The notes under the pieces were generated by a model. It saw only the letters and a program-made list of their open reading frames with translations, was not told the origin of the DNA and ran no database searches. A stretch of DNA of 64,000 bases from Emticicia sp. 21SJ11W-3 (GTDB taxonomy: Bacteria; Bacteroidota; Bacteroidia; Cytophagales; Spirosomataceae): assembly GCF_024138715.1 (NCBI RefSeq), contig NZ_CP092074.1, forward strand, positions 2,604,001 to 2,668,000, written 5' to 3'. The position numbers and the translations under genes were made by a program. The first letter of the stretch is position 1. Each line of letters begins with the position of its first letter. Below are positions 17,713 through 27,198 of this stretch, in pieces.

Positions 17713-18645
17713 ATGGGTTACATCATTTTTGTCGTTCCGGTTATAGCCCTACTTTACCTTTCGGTAGTAATTGTACAACAGGGCAATGTGGCAGTTATTA
17801 CAGTTTTTGGTAAGTATCAGCGCATCATGTCACCGGGTCTTAACTTCAAGATTCCGTTTGTTGAATACGTTTTTCGTACCATTTCTATTCAGAACCGCTC
17901 GGTTGAGTTGCAATTTCAGGCCATTACCAACGATCAGGCCAATGTTTACTTTAAAGCCATGCTTTTGTATACAGTAACCGACCAACAGGAAGAATCTATC
18001 AAAAACGTTGCTTTTAAATTTATTGACCAGTCCAACTTTATGCAAGCGCTGGTGCGTTCAATTGAAGGCTCTATCCGCAGCTTTGTAGCTACAAAAAAAC
18101 AAGCGGAGATTCTGAGCCTGAGAACCGAGATTGTGTCTGACGTAAAAGAAAACCTCGACCACATTCTGCTAGGCTGGGGGTATCATCTGATTGACCTGCA
18201 GATAAACGATATTACATTTGACGACGAAATTGTGCGCTCTATGGCTAAAGTGGTGGCATCTAATAACTCAAAGGCCGCTGCCGAAAACGAAGGCCAGGCT
18301 TTGTTAATTACCAAAACTAAAGCGGCAGAGGCAGAAGGCAACTACATCAGGATTCAGGCTGAGGCAGAAAGAGAGGCAAGCCGTTTAAGAGGCCAGGGGT
18401 TGGCGCAGTTTAGGGAAGAGGTGGCCAAAGGTATGGCTGTGGCCGCCAAAGAAATGGAAAAAGCAAACCTTGACTCTTCGTTGATTCTGTTTTCACTTTG
18501 GACGGAGTCGCTGAAACATTTTGCCGAACAAGGTAAAGGCAACGTGATTTTCCTTGATGGCTCGGTTGATGGAATGGAACGCACCATGAAACAAATGATG
18601 GCCATGCAGCAGAAAGAAAGCAATGAGAAAGGTATAAAAAAATAG
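17713..18645 (+). CDS. SPFH/Band 7 (stomatin-like) membrane protein
   Basis: A 310-residue protein with one N-terminal membrane helix (residues 2-20), then an SPFH/Band 7 domain (VVIVQQGNVAVITVFGKYQRIMSPGLNFKIP style opening, about 20-200), then an Ala/Glu/Lys-rich helical stretch that should form a coiled coil (about 195-270). Such proteins oligomerise into rings or cages in the inner membrane and modulate proteases or membrane microdomains. No NfeD-type partner gene is adjacent, which is common for slipin relatives, so its partner is unknown. A promoter-like sequence precedes it, and it converges on the LysE gene at a shared hairpin. Confidence 0.88.
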   Translation: MGYIIFVVPVIALLYLSVVIVQQGNVAVITVFGKYQRIMSPGLNFKIPFVEYVFRTISIQNRSVELQFQAITNDQANVYFKAMLLYTVTDQQEESIKNVAFKFIDQSNFMQALVRSIEGSIRSFVATKKQAEILSLRTEIVSDVKENLDHILLGWGYHLIDLQINDITFDDEIVRSMAKVVASNNSKAAAENEGQALLITKTKAAEAEGNYIRIQAEAEREASRLRGQGLAQFREEVAKGMAVAAKEMEKANLDSSLILFSLWTESLKHFAEQGKGNVIFLDGSVDGMERTMKQMMAMQQKESNEKGIKK

Positions 18646-18650
18646 GGAGG

Positions 18651-18681
18651 TTATCAGGGGATAGGGCATATCCCCTGATAA
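18651..18681. terminator. Hairpin shared by convergent SPFH and LysE genes
   Basis: A perfect 13-base stem (18651-18663 with 18669-18681) with a 5-base loop lies 5 bases after one stop and 1 base before the other gene's stop. There is no long T run, so it may act as a strong blocking hairpin for both directions. Confidence 0.7.
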
Positions 18682-18682
18682 T

Positions 18683-19288
18683 TCAGAAAATATCGTAAAT
18701 GAGCTTCATTCCGATACCTATGAAAATAATACCAGAAAAATATTTGATACGCTGAATGGTATTATTATTCATTTTGTTTTTGATTTTATGGGCAAAAATA
18801 GCAAAGGCCGACTCCATAACGAATATCATCACTACGCAGGTTGTAAAAAAGGCAGTTTCGTCATAAATATCATACTTATAGCCTTTTAGCGTTGCCGAAA
18901 CTACCATCCAAGATATAAAATTGACCGGATTGATTACGTTAAGCAAAAAGCCCTTCCCAAAAAAATAAAAGAACCTTGCCAGTTTAAAATCCTGAACACC
19001 GGCCGGTGGCTTTGTGTTTCTGAACTGCGCAATGCCCAGCCCAACCAGTAGTAAAGACCCAAAAACTCTTGAAATGGTGGCAAAGTGGGGTATGTCTGGC
19101 AAAAAAGAAGTACCCAGATAGGCAATGGTTATCATGATGATATCGCCAAATATTACTCCCAGAGATATTTTAACGCCGGCCATGTAGCCGTAATCAAGGC
19201 TTGTCTGAATAAGTGCAAAGAAAACACTGCCAAAACCGAAACTTAATACTACTCCTGTTGCAAAGCCTAAAGAAATCGCTTCAAGCAT
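18683..19288 (-). CDS. LysE/RhtB-family exporter
   Basis: A 201-residue membrane protein with about six hydrophobic helices. The opening SLGFATGVVLSFGFGSVFFAL and the following GVKISLGVIFGDIIMITIAYLG, with the INPVNFISWM block, match LysE/RhtB amino-acid exporters, which extrude amino acids or analogues using the proton gradient. The substrate is not predictable. The gene follows the NUDIX gene by 21 bases, so the two probably form an operon, although no functional link is obvious. Confidence 0.82.
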   Translation of the reverse strand: MLEAISLGFATGVVLSFGFGSVFFALIQTSLDYGYMAGVKISLGVIFGDIIMITIAYLGTSFLPDIPHFATISRVFGSLLLVGLGIAQFRNTKPPAGVQDFKLARFFYFFGKGFLLNVINPVNFISWMVVSATLKGYKYDIYDETAFFTTCVVMIFVMESAFAIFAHKIKNKMNNNTIQRIKYFSGIIFIGIGMKLIYDIF

Positions 19289-19309
19289 ATTGGTGTTAAT
19301 TTGTTAGGT

Positions 19310-19867
19310 TTATAATTGCTGCGGAAACTTCAGCAACATGGTTTTTAGGATACCTGCCACGCTGATTGAATCAGTTATTTCATCTTTCATAACCATTTCG
19401 TAAGCCTGACGTAACGGAATTTTTCTGATTTGCAGTTGCTCGGTTTCTTCAGGCTGGCTGTTTCCCTGTGTCAGCCCTTCGGCCAGATAAATATAAGCCA
19501 CTTCTTTGCAAACAGAGTTAGAGGTATGTAGTTTTGAAATCATGGTCCACTGTTCGGCCACCAGACCTGTCTCTTCCAGAAGTTCACGTTTGGCCGACTC
19601 CAGCATATCTTCTCCTTCCGGGCTTCCGCCTTCCGGTATTTCCCATGAATATTCTTCAAGCGGAAAACGGTACTGGCCAACCAGCCAGGTATATCCTTCG
19701 CTATCTACCGGTACAATTCCGATAGCAATATTTTTAAAGTGTACTGTTCCGTAAATGCCTTTACCACCGTTCGGGTTAAGCACATTCTGATGTACCACCT
19801 GAATCCAGTTATTATCATATTTTACCTCGGTGTCGAGGATTGTCCAGGGATTATGTTTTTCATTCAT
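19310..19867 (-). CDS. NUDIX hydrolase, ADP-ribose pyrophosphatase-like
   Basis: A 185-residue NUDIX enzyme. The NUDIX box is complete: GGSPEGEDMLESAKRELLEE followed by TGL, matching GX5EX7REUXEEXGU. The N-terminal part (WTILDTEVKYDNNWIQVVHQ) and the substrate region (GQYRFPLEEYSWEIPEG) resemble ADP-ribose/nucleoside-diphosphate-sugar pyrophosphatases of the NudF type. It would hydrolyse a nucleoside diphosphate linked to another group, releasing a nucleotide and a phosphate ester. It is the first gene of a pair with the LysE exporter. Confidence 0.87.
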   Translation of the reverse strand: MNEKHNPWTILDTEVKYDNNWIQVVHQNVLNPNGGKGIYGTVHFKNIAIGIVPVDSEGYTWLVGQYRFPLEEYSWEIPEGGSPEGEDMLESAKRELLEETGLVAEQWTMISKLHTSNSVCKEVAYIYLAEGLTQGNSQPEETEQLQIRKIPLRQAYEMVMKDEITDSISVAGILKTMLLKFPQQL

Positions 19868-20110
19868 GCAGCGAAATTAAGACTTTTTATGATAGCGAAA
19901 AAGTCAGGATATAAAAAGCCTTAACTAAAAAACAATTGTACTGCATTCGGGTTGATGCAACCTTCTTTTGTGTCTGATTACCCTGCGCGCCGGCATTCAA
20001 TCAGCCGTGTAATTTGTCTTTATTACCATATTATACTTTTTATATTAATCATATAAAACTAAAACCTATTTAAAGCCTTAAAAAAACAACAATGGCGAGG
20101 CATTGAATCA

Positions 20111-20156
20111 TTACTTGACGGTCTAATTGTCTAGACAAGTAATTGTCAAATTGACA
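20111..20156. promoter_or_regulatory. Cluster of palindromes upstream of SusC (candidate operator)
   Basis: Within 46 bases there are a perfect 12-base palindrome TTGTCTAGACAA (20127-20138), a palindrome TGTCAA-A-TTGACA (20144-20156), and an inverted repeat TTACTTG/CAAGTAA (20111-20117, 20136-20142). All use a TTGTC/TTGAC half-site. They lie about 310 bases before the SusC start in a 597-base gene-free gap (19868-20464). I infer a binding site for a regulator of the SusC/SusD operon, or of the divergent NUDIX gene. No recognisable -7 box is visible close to SusC. Confidence 0.5.
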
Positions 20157-20464
20157 CTTTATTGATACCGATAAGTAAACGACAAATATTTGTAAATCTG
20201 GCTTAAAACAACAATTTAAAACGTTTGCATAGAAAAAATAAAAATTTCTTGCTACAACTATTTTTATATTAACTCTTAATATAATACTATTGTAATGTTT
20301 TTAGTATTGCATTCAACCCTAACAGATTTCATCCTTCTTTTTCCAGACTAAACGGGCGTCTAAAAACCAATTATCCCTTAAACCTTGAAAATAAAGTTTG
20401 CTAAACTTTAGACTGAATCGTAATATTATTACGCTTTTTTATTAACCTAATTTTATATTTTTTC

Positions 20465-23400
20465 ATGAAACAATCCTACTCTGTTTCTATCAGAGCGAGA
20501 GCTCTGATTATGCTGTTTTTTGTCCTCGGGACCTCTGCATTCGCCCAAAGAAAAATCACAGGAAAGGTTCTTGATGCTGAAGCCCAAATGGGTTTGCCGG
20601 GTGTAACGGTTCTCTTGAAGGGCGCTACGAAAGGTACATCAACTGACGCCAACGGTAATTTTACGTTGGATGTTCCGCAAAATGGCGGAACGCTTGTTTT
20701 CTCTTCTATAGGGTATGAAACCAAAGAAGAAGTAATCGGTAACCGCTCTGAGGTAAACGTTTCGTTAATGTCTGACACCAAGACACTTAACGAAGTTGTT
20801 GTAACGGGTTATGCTTCTCAGCGCAAGAAAGACATTACCGGTGCCGTAACTGTGGTAGGAGCAAAAGAACTAACCGCCACACCTACCGCCAGCGTAACAC
20901 AAATGTTACAAGGTAGAGCCTCTGGTGTAACCGTTGGTAACGACAACTCTCCGGGTGGTGGTACCATGGTTCGTATCCGTGGTTTTGGTTCAGTTAACAA
21001 CAACAGCCCTCTTTATGTAATTGACGGTGTGCCTACTCAAGGTACCCTGAACCAGATTAACCCGAACGATATTGAGTCGATGCAGGTATTGAAAGATGCA
21101 TCTGCTGCATCAATCTACGGTGCTCGTGCAGCCAACGGGGTTGTGATTATCACTACCAAAAAAGGTAAACCAGGTGAGCCAAGCATCTCATTTGATTTTT
21201 ATACAGGTACACAAAGACCTGGTAAAATGCTTGATTTATTGAATACCAAAGAATTAGGCGAATACTTGTACCGTGCTGATGTTGGAGCAGGTAAAACACC
21301 TTGGACCACCTCACCATCAGTACAATACAAATTTGCACAGGATGGTACGCAAACCGTGGCCGATTATATTTACCCTAACGTTTATGGTTCTTTGCCTGCA
21401 GGTATTACTTATACCAATGACATTGCAGACCCTAACCTGGGTAAAACGGCTTTCAATATTACTAAAGCCAACAAAGAAGGTACTAACTGGCAGGATGTAA
21501 TCTTTGATCCGGCTCCGATCTCAAATTACCAGGTTGGTGCAACGGGTGGTACTAACAATGCTAAATATGCGGTTTCTGCCAACTATTTCAAACAAGATGG
21601 TATTCTGAGATACACGAAATATGACAGATACTCAGTTAGAGCAAACACTGAATTGAAAAAAGGAAGATTTACTTTGGGTGAAAACCTGACGGTGTCTTAT
21701 GATGAAAGACAAGGTATTACGAACAACGACGAATCTAACCCGATTATGTTTGCTATCCGCGTTCACCCTATTATCCCTGTGTTTGATATTACCGGTGGCC
21801 CGACTGCTTTGGGTGGTACTAACAGCTCGCCTTACAATGGTTTTGCAGGTAGTAAAGGTGTAAACCTTGGTAACGCGCCTAACCCATTGGCCAGATTGTA
21901 TCGTGAAAAAGACAACATCACCAAAGGAACGCACATTTTCGGTAACGTATTTGCTGAGTTAGACCTTATTCCGGGTTTAAAAGCAAGAACCAGTTTAGGT
22001 TTGGAGTATAACCAATACAACCGTTCAGAGTATTTTCACCGCGATATTGAAGCTGCTGAGGCAAGAGCCGCAAACAGCTTGAACGTTATCAATAACTATG
22101 ACCGCTCAGTTACCTGGTTCAATACCTTAAACTATAACAAAGAAATTGGCTCTCATAGCTTCAATGTTCTGGTTGGTACTGAGGCCGTTACAACTTATGC
22201 GTTTGGTTTCCAGGCCAACAGAAGTGGTTTTGCATTTGACGATTTGGAGTATCGTTATCTTGACGCAGGTGCTGCAGCCGGTTTAAATAACTCAGGCGGT
22301 GGTGCTACGGTAAGTGCTTTGTTCTCTCAATTCGGCAAAGTAAACTATGCTTACAAAGATATATACCTGGCTGACTTCACGCTTCGTCGCGATGGTTCGT
22401 CACGTTTCTCGGCTGCTAACAGATACGGTATCTTCCCGGCGTTTTCAGTAGGGGTACGTTTGTCTGAATACGCATTCATGAAAGAGTTGAAATTCCTTAA
22501 CGATATGAAAGTGCGCTTAGGCTGGGGTAAAACTGGTAACCAGTTGATACCTAACGTTTACAATGCCTATACACTTTATGCAGCAGACCCTATCAGAAAT
22601 GCTTATGACATCAATGGTACCGGCTCATCAATTGTTGGTGGTTTTGACCTTGTTCAGTTTGGTAACCCTAACGGTAAGTGGGAAACAACAACTTCTACAA
22701 ACATTGGTATCGATGCGGTGTTGTTTAACAGCAAACTTGAGTTTGTGTTAGACCTTTACAAACGTGTAACTTCTGATATGTTAACGCAGATTGCTATTCC
22801 AAGAACTGCAGGTACGGGTACTATACCTTATACCAACATTGGTGAGGTGCAAAATAAAGGTATTGACCTTGGCTTAAACTACCGCGATAAAATTGGCGAT
22901 TTCCGTTACACAGTGGGTGTTAACTTCTCGCACTACAAAAACGAGGTTATTAAGTTGAATAATGACCCGAATGCTACCATATTTGGTTTCACTACGCGTC
23001 TTCCGGCAATTTCAGCCACCAAAGCGGGTTTACCAATTGCCAGTTATTATGGATATATTGTTGATGGTGTAATTAAAGATGATGCGGAAGCTGCTGCTGC
23101 TCCTAAATTTGGTTCCTATACAAGAGCCGGAACATTCAAGTTCAGAGACGTAAACGGTGACGGTGTAATTACAGCTGCCGACAGAACCATTATAGGTAAC
23201 CCGCATCCTGACTTTACTTATGGTATCAATGTAAACCTGGGTTATAAAAACTGGGATCTGACCTTATTCGGACAAGGAAGCCAAGGCAACCAGATTTTCA
23301 ACTATGTTAGATACTGGACAGACTTCAACACGTTCCAGGGTAACAGATCAAAAGATATGTTATATAAATCATGGCAAAAACCAGGTGATGATGCTAAACT

Positions 23401-23719
23401 TCCTCGTTTGAACTCTGGTGATGCAACCAGCCAGCAGGTATCTTCTTACTTCCTTGAAGATGGTTCTTATCTACGTCTGAAAAACATTCAGTTAACCTAC
23501 TCATTACCAACCAGCCTTATTAAAAAAGCTGGTTTAGGCAGTGCTCAGGTTTATGTACAAGGACAAAACCTCTTTACAATTACCAAGTATACTGGTCTTG
23601 ATCCAGATATTAACCTAAGAAGATCTGGTAATGACAACCAGGATATCCACATGGGTATTGATGAAGGCGCATACCCTGTTGCGAAATCATACTTAGTTGG
23701 TCTTCGTTTAGGATTCTAA
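20465..23719 (+). CDS. SusC/RagA-family TonB-linked outer-membrane transporter
   Basis: A 1084-residue outer-membrane protein. It has a signal peptide to about residue 27 (GTSAFAQ), then a carboxypeptidase-regulatory-like domain (KITGKVLDAEAQMGLPGVTV, about 30-105). A TonB-box-like stretch follows (NEVVVTGYASQRKKDITGAV), then the plug domain (GGGTMVRIRGFGSVNNNSPL, YVIDGVP) and a 22-stranded beta-barrel region ending in the aromatic terminus LVGLRLGF. It has no N-terminal secretin/STN domain, so it is not an anti-sigma-linked receptor. It imports oligosaccharides or other large nutrients with its SusD lipoprotein, powered by TonB. No glycosidase or sensor is linked in the same operon, so the ligand cannot be inferred. 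Confidence 0.93.
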   Translation: MKQSYSVSIRARALIMLFFVLGTSAFAQRKITGKVLDAEAQMGLPGVTVLLKGATKGTSTDANGNFTLDVPQNGGTLVFSSIGYETKEEVIGNRSEVNVSLMSDTKTLNEVVVTGYASQRKKDITGAVTVVGAKELTATPTASVTQMLQGRASGVTVGNDNSPGGGTMVRIRGFGSVNNNSPLYVIDGVPTQGTLNQINPNDIESMQVLKDASAASIYGARAANGVVIITTKKGKPGEPSISFDFYTGTQRPGKMLDLLNTKELGEYLYRADVGAGKTPWTTSPSVQYKFAQDGTQTVADYIYPNVYGSLPAGITYTNDIADPNLGKTAFNITKANKEGTNWQDVIFDPAPISNYQVGATGGTNNAKYAVSANYFKQDGILRYTKYDRYSVRANTELKKGRFTLGENLTVSYDERQGITNNDESNPIMFAIRVHPIIPVFDITGGPTALGGTNSSPYNGFAGSKGVNLGNAPNPLARLYREKDNITKGTHIFGNVFAELDLIPGLKARTSLGLEYNQYNRSEYFHRDIEAAEARAANSLNVINNYDRSVTWFNTLNYNKEIGSHSFNVLVGTEAVTTYAFGFQANRSGFAFDDLEYRYLDAGAAAGLNNSGGGATVSALFSQFGKVNYAYKDIYLADFTLRRDGSSRFSAANRYGIFPAFSVGVRLSEYAFMKELKFLNDMKVRLGWGKTGNQLIPNVYNAYTLYAADPIRNAYDINGTGSSIVGGFDLVQFGNPNGKWETTTSTNIGIDAVLFNSKLEFVLDLYKRVTSDMLTQIAIPRTAGTGTIPYTNIGEVQNKGIDLGLNYRDKIGDFRYTVGVNFSHYKNEVIKLNNDPNATIFGFTTRLPAISATKAGLPIASYYGYIVDGVIKDDAEAAAAPKFGSYTRAGTFKFRDVNGDGVITAADRTIIGNPHPDFTYGINVNLGYKNWDLTLFGQGSQGNQIFNYVRYWTDFNTFQGNRSKDMLYKSWQKPGDDAKLPRLNSGDATSQQVSSYFLEDGSYLRLKNIQLTYSLPTSLIKKAGLGSAQVYVQGQNLFTITKYTGLDPDINLRRSGNDNQDIHMGIDEGAYPVAKSYLVGLRLGF

Positions 23720-23747
23720 TTATCATTAATTACATTGACAAAAAAGA

Positions 23748-25517
23748 ATGAAAAAAACATTAATTATAGCATTATTAGTCGTAACAAACTTTGCTTGTTC
23801 TGACTCGTTCTTCGACCTGAAGCCGCAAGGACGTGCTTCTCAAAGTCAGTTGAAGACCAAAAATGGAGTAAACGCTCTTTTAATTGGGGTTTATTCTTTG
23901 CTTGACGGTGTAGGTTCTGGTAATACCGGACGTACATCAACTGTATCAAACTACGTGTATGGTGGGGTAGCTTCTGATGATGCCGTAAAAGGTACTGATG
24001 CCGGTGACCAACCTGAGCAATCGTTTATTGAGCAATACAACTGGTTGGCAGATAACACTTATTTTCTTGGAAAATGGTGGGGTATGTATGATGGTGTTGC
24101 CAGAGCAAATGATGTAATTCAGGTAGTTGCCAGCCCGGATATCAGGGATATGACTGACGCTGAAAAAACTCAGGTGGTTGCAGAGGCTCGTTTCCTGAGA
24201 GGTTTCTACCATTTTGAATGTAAAAAAATGTGGAATAACGTTCCGTACATTGATGAGAAAATCTACAATGCTGCGGATCCAAACTCAACAAAAATACCTA
24301 ATACGGAAGATATCTGGCCAAAAATTGAAGCTGACTTCGCTTTTGCTGCGCAAAACCTTCCTACTGTTCAATCTCAAAAAGGTAGAGCAAGCCAATGGGC
24401 TGCAAAAGCAATGTTGGCCAAAGCATATTTGTTTCAGAGAAAATGGGCGCCTGCTAAAGCATTGTTGGAGGATATCCTGAAAAACTCTGGTAAAAAATTA
24501 ATGACTAACTATCATGATAATTACAGAAACATTTATAATAATAATGCTGAATCAATCTTTGAGGTTCAGTTCTCTGTAAATGATGGTACTAACGGTGATA
24601 ACGGTAATGTGGGTGACAACCTGAACTGGCCATACTCTTCAACCGCACCGGGTAGAGGTTGCTGCGGATTTTATCAGCCGTCACATAACCTGGTAAATGC
24701 ATTTAAAACTGACACAAATGGCTTGCCATTAATTGGCAACTCTGCTGATGGTACGCAGGATACTTACAACCAGGTTGACCTACCAAACGACCAGGGTATC
24801 AGTGCAAGTACTGCTTTCACGCTTGATAAATCGATTCCGGTTGACCCAAGACTTGACTGGACAGTTGGCCGCAGAGGTGTTAACTTCCTTGACTGGGGCC
24901 CGATGCCTGGTTCTACCTGGGTACGTGACCAGACTTATGCGGGGCCGTTCATTGGTAAAAAATGGATGTATTACCTTGCTGATGAAAACAGCTCAACGCA
25001 CTCAACCAACAAACGTGCAGTTAACAATAACTTCAGAGTTGTTAAATTGTCTTCGGTAATTTTGTGGCTTGCTGAATGCGAAGTTGAACTTGGCAACCTT
25101 GGTGCTGCTGAAGGTTATGTTAATCAAATTCGTAACCGTGCTAAAAATGGTTCAGTACAAGATGCAACCGTAAATTACAAAGTTGAGCCTTATGCTGCCG
25201 GTACATTTGCCAGCAAAGGTGCAGACTTTGCAAGAAATGCAGTTCGTATGGAAACCCGTCTTGAGTTTGCAATGGAAGGCCACCGTTTCTTCGACCTTGT
25301 TCGTTGGGGAATTGCAGATAAAGTGTTGAACAAATATGCACAGGAAGAAGCGCTTCCAGGTAAAGAGCCATCAGGAAGAACTTTCACCAAACGTGGTTAT
25401 ATGGCAGGTAAAGTATTTACTGCTCCTAAAAATAACTACTTCCCGCTGCCACAGGATGAAATCCTGAACAGCCAGAAAGACGGAAAAGCTGTATTAGTTC
25501 AGAATCCGGGATATTAA
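23748..25517 (+). CDS. SusD/RagB-family surface lipoprotein
   Basis: A 589-residue nutrient-binding lipoprotein. The signal peptide ends at a lipobox TNFAC with the lipidated Cys at 17, followed by acidic residues (SDSFFD) typical of surface export of Bacteroidota lipoproteins. The N-terminal SusD region (LKPQGRASQSQLKTKNGVNALLIGVYSLLD), the TPR-like helices around VAEARFLRGFYHFE, and the C-terminal RMETRLEFAMEGHRFFDLVRWG block are family hallmarks. It forms the lid over the SusC barrel and captures the ligand. It starts 28 bases after SusC and ends at a strong terminator, so the operon is two genes. Confidence 0.93.
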   Translation: MKKTLIIALLVVTNFACSDSFFDLKPQGRASQSQLKTKNGVNALLIGVYSLLDGVGSGNTGRTSTVSNYVYGGVASDDAVKGTDAGDQPEQSFIEQYNWLADNTYFLGKWWGMYDGVARANDVIQVVASPDIRDMTDAEKTQVVAEARFLRGFYHFECKKMWNNVPYIDEKIYNAADPNSTKIPNTEDIWPKIEADFAFAAQNLPTVQSQKGRASQWAAKAMLAKAYLFQRKWAPAKALLEDILKNSGKKLMTNYHDNYRNIYNNNAESIFEVQFSVNDGTNGDNGNVGDNLNWPYSSTAPGRGCCGFYQPSHNLVNAFKTDTNGLPLIGNSADGTQDTYNQVDLPNDQGISASTAFTLDKSIPVDPRLDWTVGRRGVNFLDWGPMPGSTWVRDQTYAGPFIGKKWMYYLADENSSTHSTNKRAVNNNFRVVKLSSVILWLAECEVELGNLGAAEGYVNQIRNRAKNGSVQDATVNYKVEPYAAGTFASKGADFARNAVRMETRLEFAMEGHRFFDLVRWGIADKVLNKYAQEEALPGKEPSGRTFTKRGYMAGKVFTAPKNNYFPLPQDEILNSQKDGKAVLVQNPGY

Positions 25518-25541
25518 TCTCCTGAAATATAGATTTTTAAA

Positions 25542-25575
25542 AATAGCCAAAGCCGCGTGCTTTGGCTATTTTTTA
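25542..25575 (+). terminator. Terminator of the SusC/SusD operon
   Basis: A perfect 12-base stem (25542-25553 with 25559-25570) has a 5-base loop and is followed by a T run. It lies 24 bases past the SusD stop. Confidence 0.92.
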
Positions 25576-25647
25576 TTGGTATAATTTATTAACTTTGGAT
25601 TATACTGTTACTACAAGCAGTTGTTTCAACCTTATCATTATTAGTTA

Positions 25648-27174
25648 ATGGCACTCCTTACCGTTTCTGAATGGGCTGCTTTTTTTGGCCGGTTTCATCC
25701 ATTACTTGTACATTTGCCTATTGGCTTTCTGCTTATTGCGGGTGTCTTTGAGTTACTTAAAATTACCGGCCGGTTAAGTATAAGCGCAGAAGTAATGCAA
25801 AGCATTCTGTTGCTGTCAGCCATAGGGGCAACTATGGCTTGTGTGGCCGGATACTTTCTTTCTCTGGAAGGAGGCTATGAAGCAGATATGCTTGAAGAAC
25901 ATAAAATGCAGGGAATATGGCTGGCTGTATTTTGCTGGCTGGCCTGGCTGGGAAAAAACAGATGGGTAAATGAAAGGGTGGGCCTTAGCAGTGTTTTGTA
26001 TCTTCCGGCTTTGGTATTATCATTATTGCTTATGATTGCTGCCGGGCATCATGGCGGTAATCTGACACATGGTGAAACGTATCTGACTGAAAACACACCA
26101 CAACCCGTGAGAGGCTGGTTGGGTATGCCAGACAAAAAAGAACCTGTGCAAGAAAATGATGAGAAGAAACCAAAAATCAAAAACATTCAGGAGGCACTGG
26201 TGTATCAGGATATCATCAAACCTATTTTTAAGCAAAAGTGTGAGTCTTGCCATAATGCCAATAAAATGAAAGGAGACTTGAGAATGGATGAAATTGAGCT
26301 GCTTAAAAAAGGAGGAAAGCACGGTAATATTTTTGTGGCAGGTAATACAGAAAAGAGTGAGTTTATAAAGAGAATAATCTTGCCGGAGACGGATGATGAC
26401 CACATGCCTCCCAAAGGCAAAACGCAGATTACTGAAGATGAGCTGGCGCTACTAAAATGGTGGATAGAACAGGGAGCCACTTTTGATAAGAAGGTGCGGG
26501 AAGTGCAAACCCCCGAAACCATAAAACCTATTCTGGCTAAATTAGGCTCTGGCGCGGGTACTGCTTCATCGGCAGATAAAGTGCCTCAGGATAAATTTGA
26601 GATAGAAGAAAAACTTCTTAACGAAAGCGTTGATAAATTAGATGAGGGTTCTGCACAAGCAATAAAAAAGATCGGAGCTTTGATTCTGCCTTTTGCCCAG
26701 AATAACAATTACATAGAGATTAGTTTTATCAACAAACCTAAACTGACTGATAATGAAGTTTCTGTGATTACAAAAGCAAAAGACCAGACACTCTGGCTAA
26801 AACTGAGTAACACCCAGATAACAGATAAAGCCCTTGCCGAAGTTGCCAAGCTGACTAAACTTACACGCCTGCATCTTGAAAATACCAAAGTGACTGACAA
26901 TGGGCTGTATCAGCTCAACCCCTTGGTAGGTCTGGAATATTTAAATCTCACGGGCAACAAAATAAGCGATTCGGGACTAAAAAATCTTAAAACGCTTATA
27001 AATCTGAAGAAGCTATACCTTTGGAAAACAGATGTTACCCCAAAAGGTGCTGAGGAACTAAGAAAAAGCCTGCCAAAACTGCAAATTGAGTTGGGTATGA
27101 CAGAAGCGCAAATTGCTGATTTTTTGAAAGCAAAACCAAATGAAGTAAGTGACGATTTATATAAGAAAAAATAA
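25648..27174 (+). CDS. Membrane protein: DUF2231-like helices, c-type cytochrome domain, leucine-rich repeats
   Basis: A 508-residue composite protein. Residues 1-135 hold about four membrane helices opening with FGRFHPLLVHLPIGFLL, as in DUF2231-type proteins. Residues about 185-275 form a planctomycete-type cytochrome c domain with the haem motif CESCH (198-202) and a candidate axial Met in DDHMPPKG. Residues about 360-490 are leucine-rich repeats (LTRLHLENTKVTDNGLYQL, LEYLNLTGNKISDSGLKNL). The haem and repeats would face the periplasm. It may be an electron-transfer or sensing component; no oxidase or dehydrogenase is adjacent. TAACTTTG at 25590-25597 is a possible -7 box. Lineage relatives with this layout are mostly hypothetical. 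Confidence 0.8.
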   Translation: MALLTVSEWAAFFGRFHPLLVHLPIGFLLIAGVFELLKITGRLSISAEVMQSILLLSAIGATMACVAGYFLSLEGGYEADMLEEHKMQGIWLAVFCWLAWLGKNRWVNERVGLSSVLYLPALVLSLLLMIAAGHHGGNLTHGETYLTENTPQPVRGWLGMPDKKEPVQENDEKKPKIKNIQEALVYQDIIKPIFKQKCESCHNANKMKGDLRMDEIELLKKGGKHGNIFVAGNTEKSEFIKRIILPETDDDHMPPKGKTQITEDELALLKWWIEQGATFDKKVREVQTPETIKPILAKLGSGAGTASSADKVPQDKFEIEEKLLNESVDKLDEGSAQAIKKIGALILPFAQNNNYIEISFINKPKLTDNEVSVITKAKDQTLWLKLSNTQITDKALAEVAKLTKLTRLHLENTKVTDNGLYQLNPLVGLEYLNLTGNKISDSGLKNLKTLINLKKLYLWKTDVTPKGAEELRKSLPKLQIELGMTEAQIADFLKAKPNEVSDDLYKKK

Positions 27175-27198
27175 AGGTTGGAGTTAAACTCCAACCTT
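27160..27198 (-). terminator. Terminator overlapping the GH3 stop codon
   Basis: A ten-base stem (27174-27183 with 27189-27198) with a 5-base loop contains the GH3 gene's stop codon in its loop side. On the minus strand it is followed by a T-rich tract (complement of 27160-27173). It also sits directly at the stop of the convergent gene and may serve both. Confidence 0.8.
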
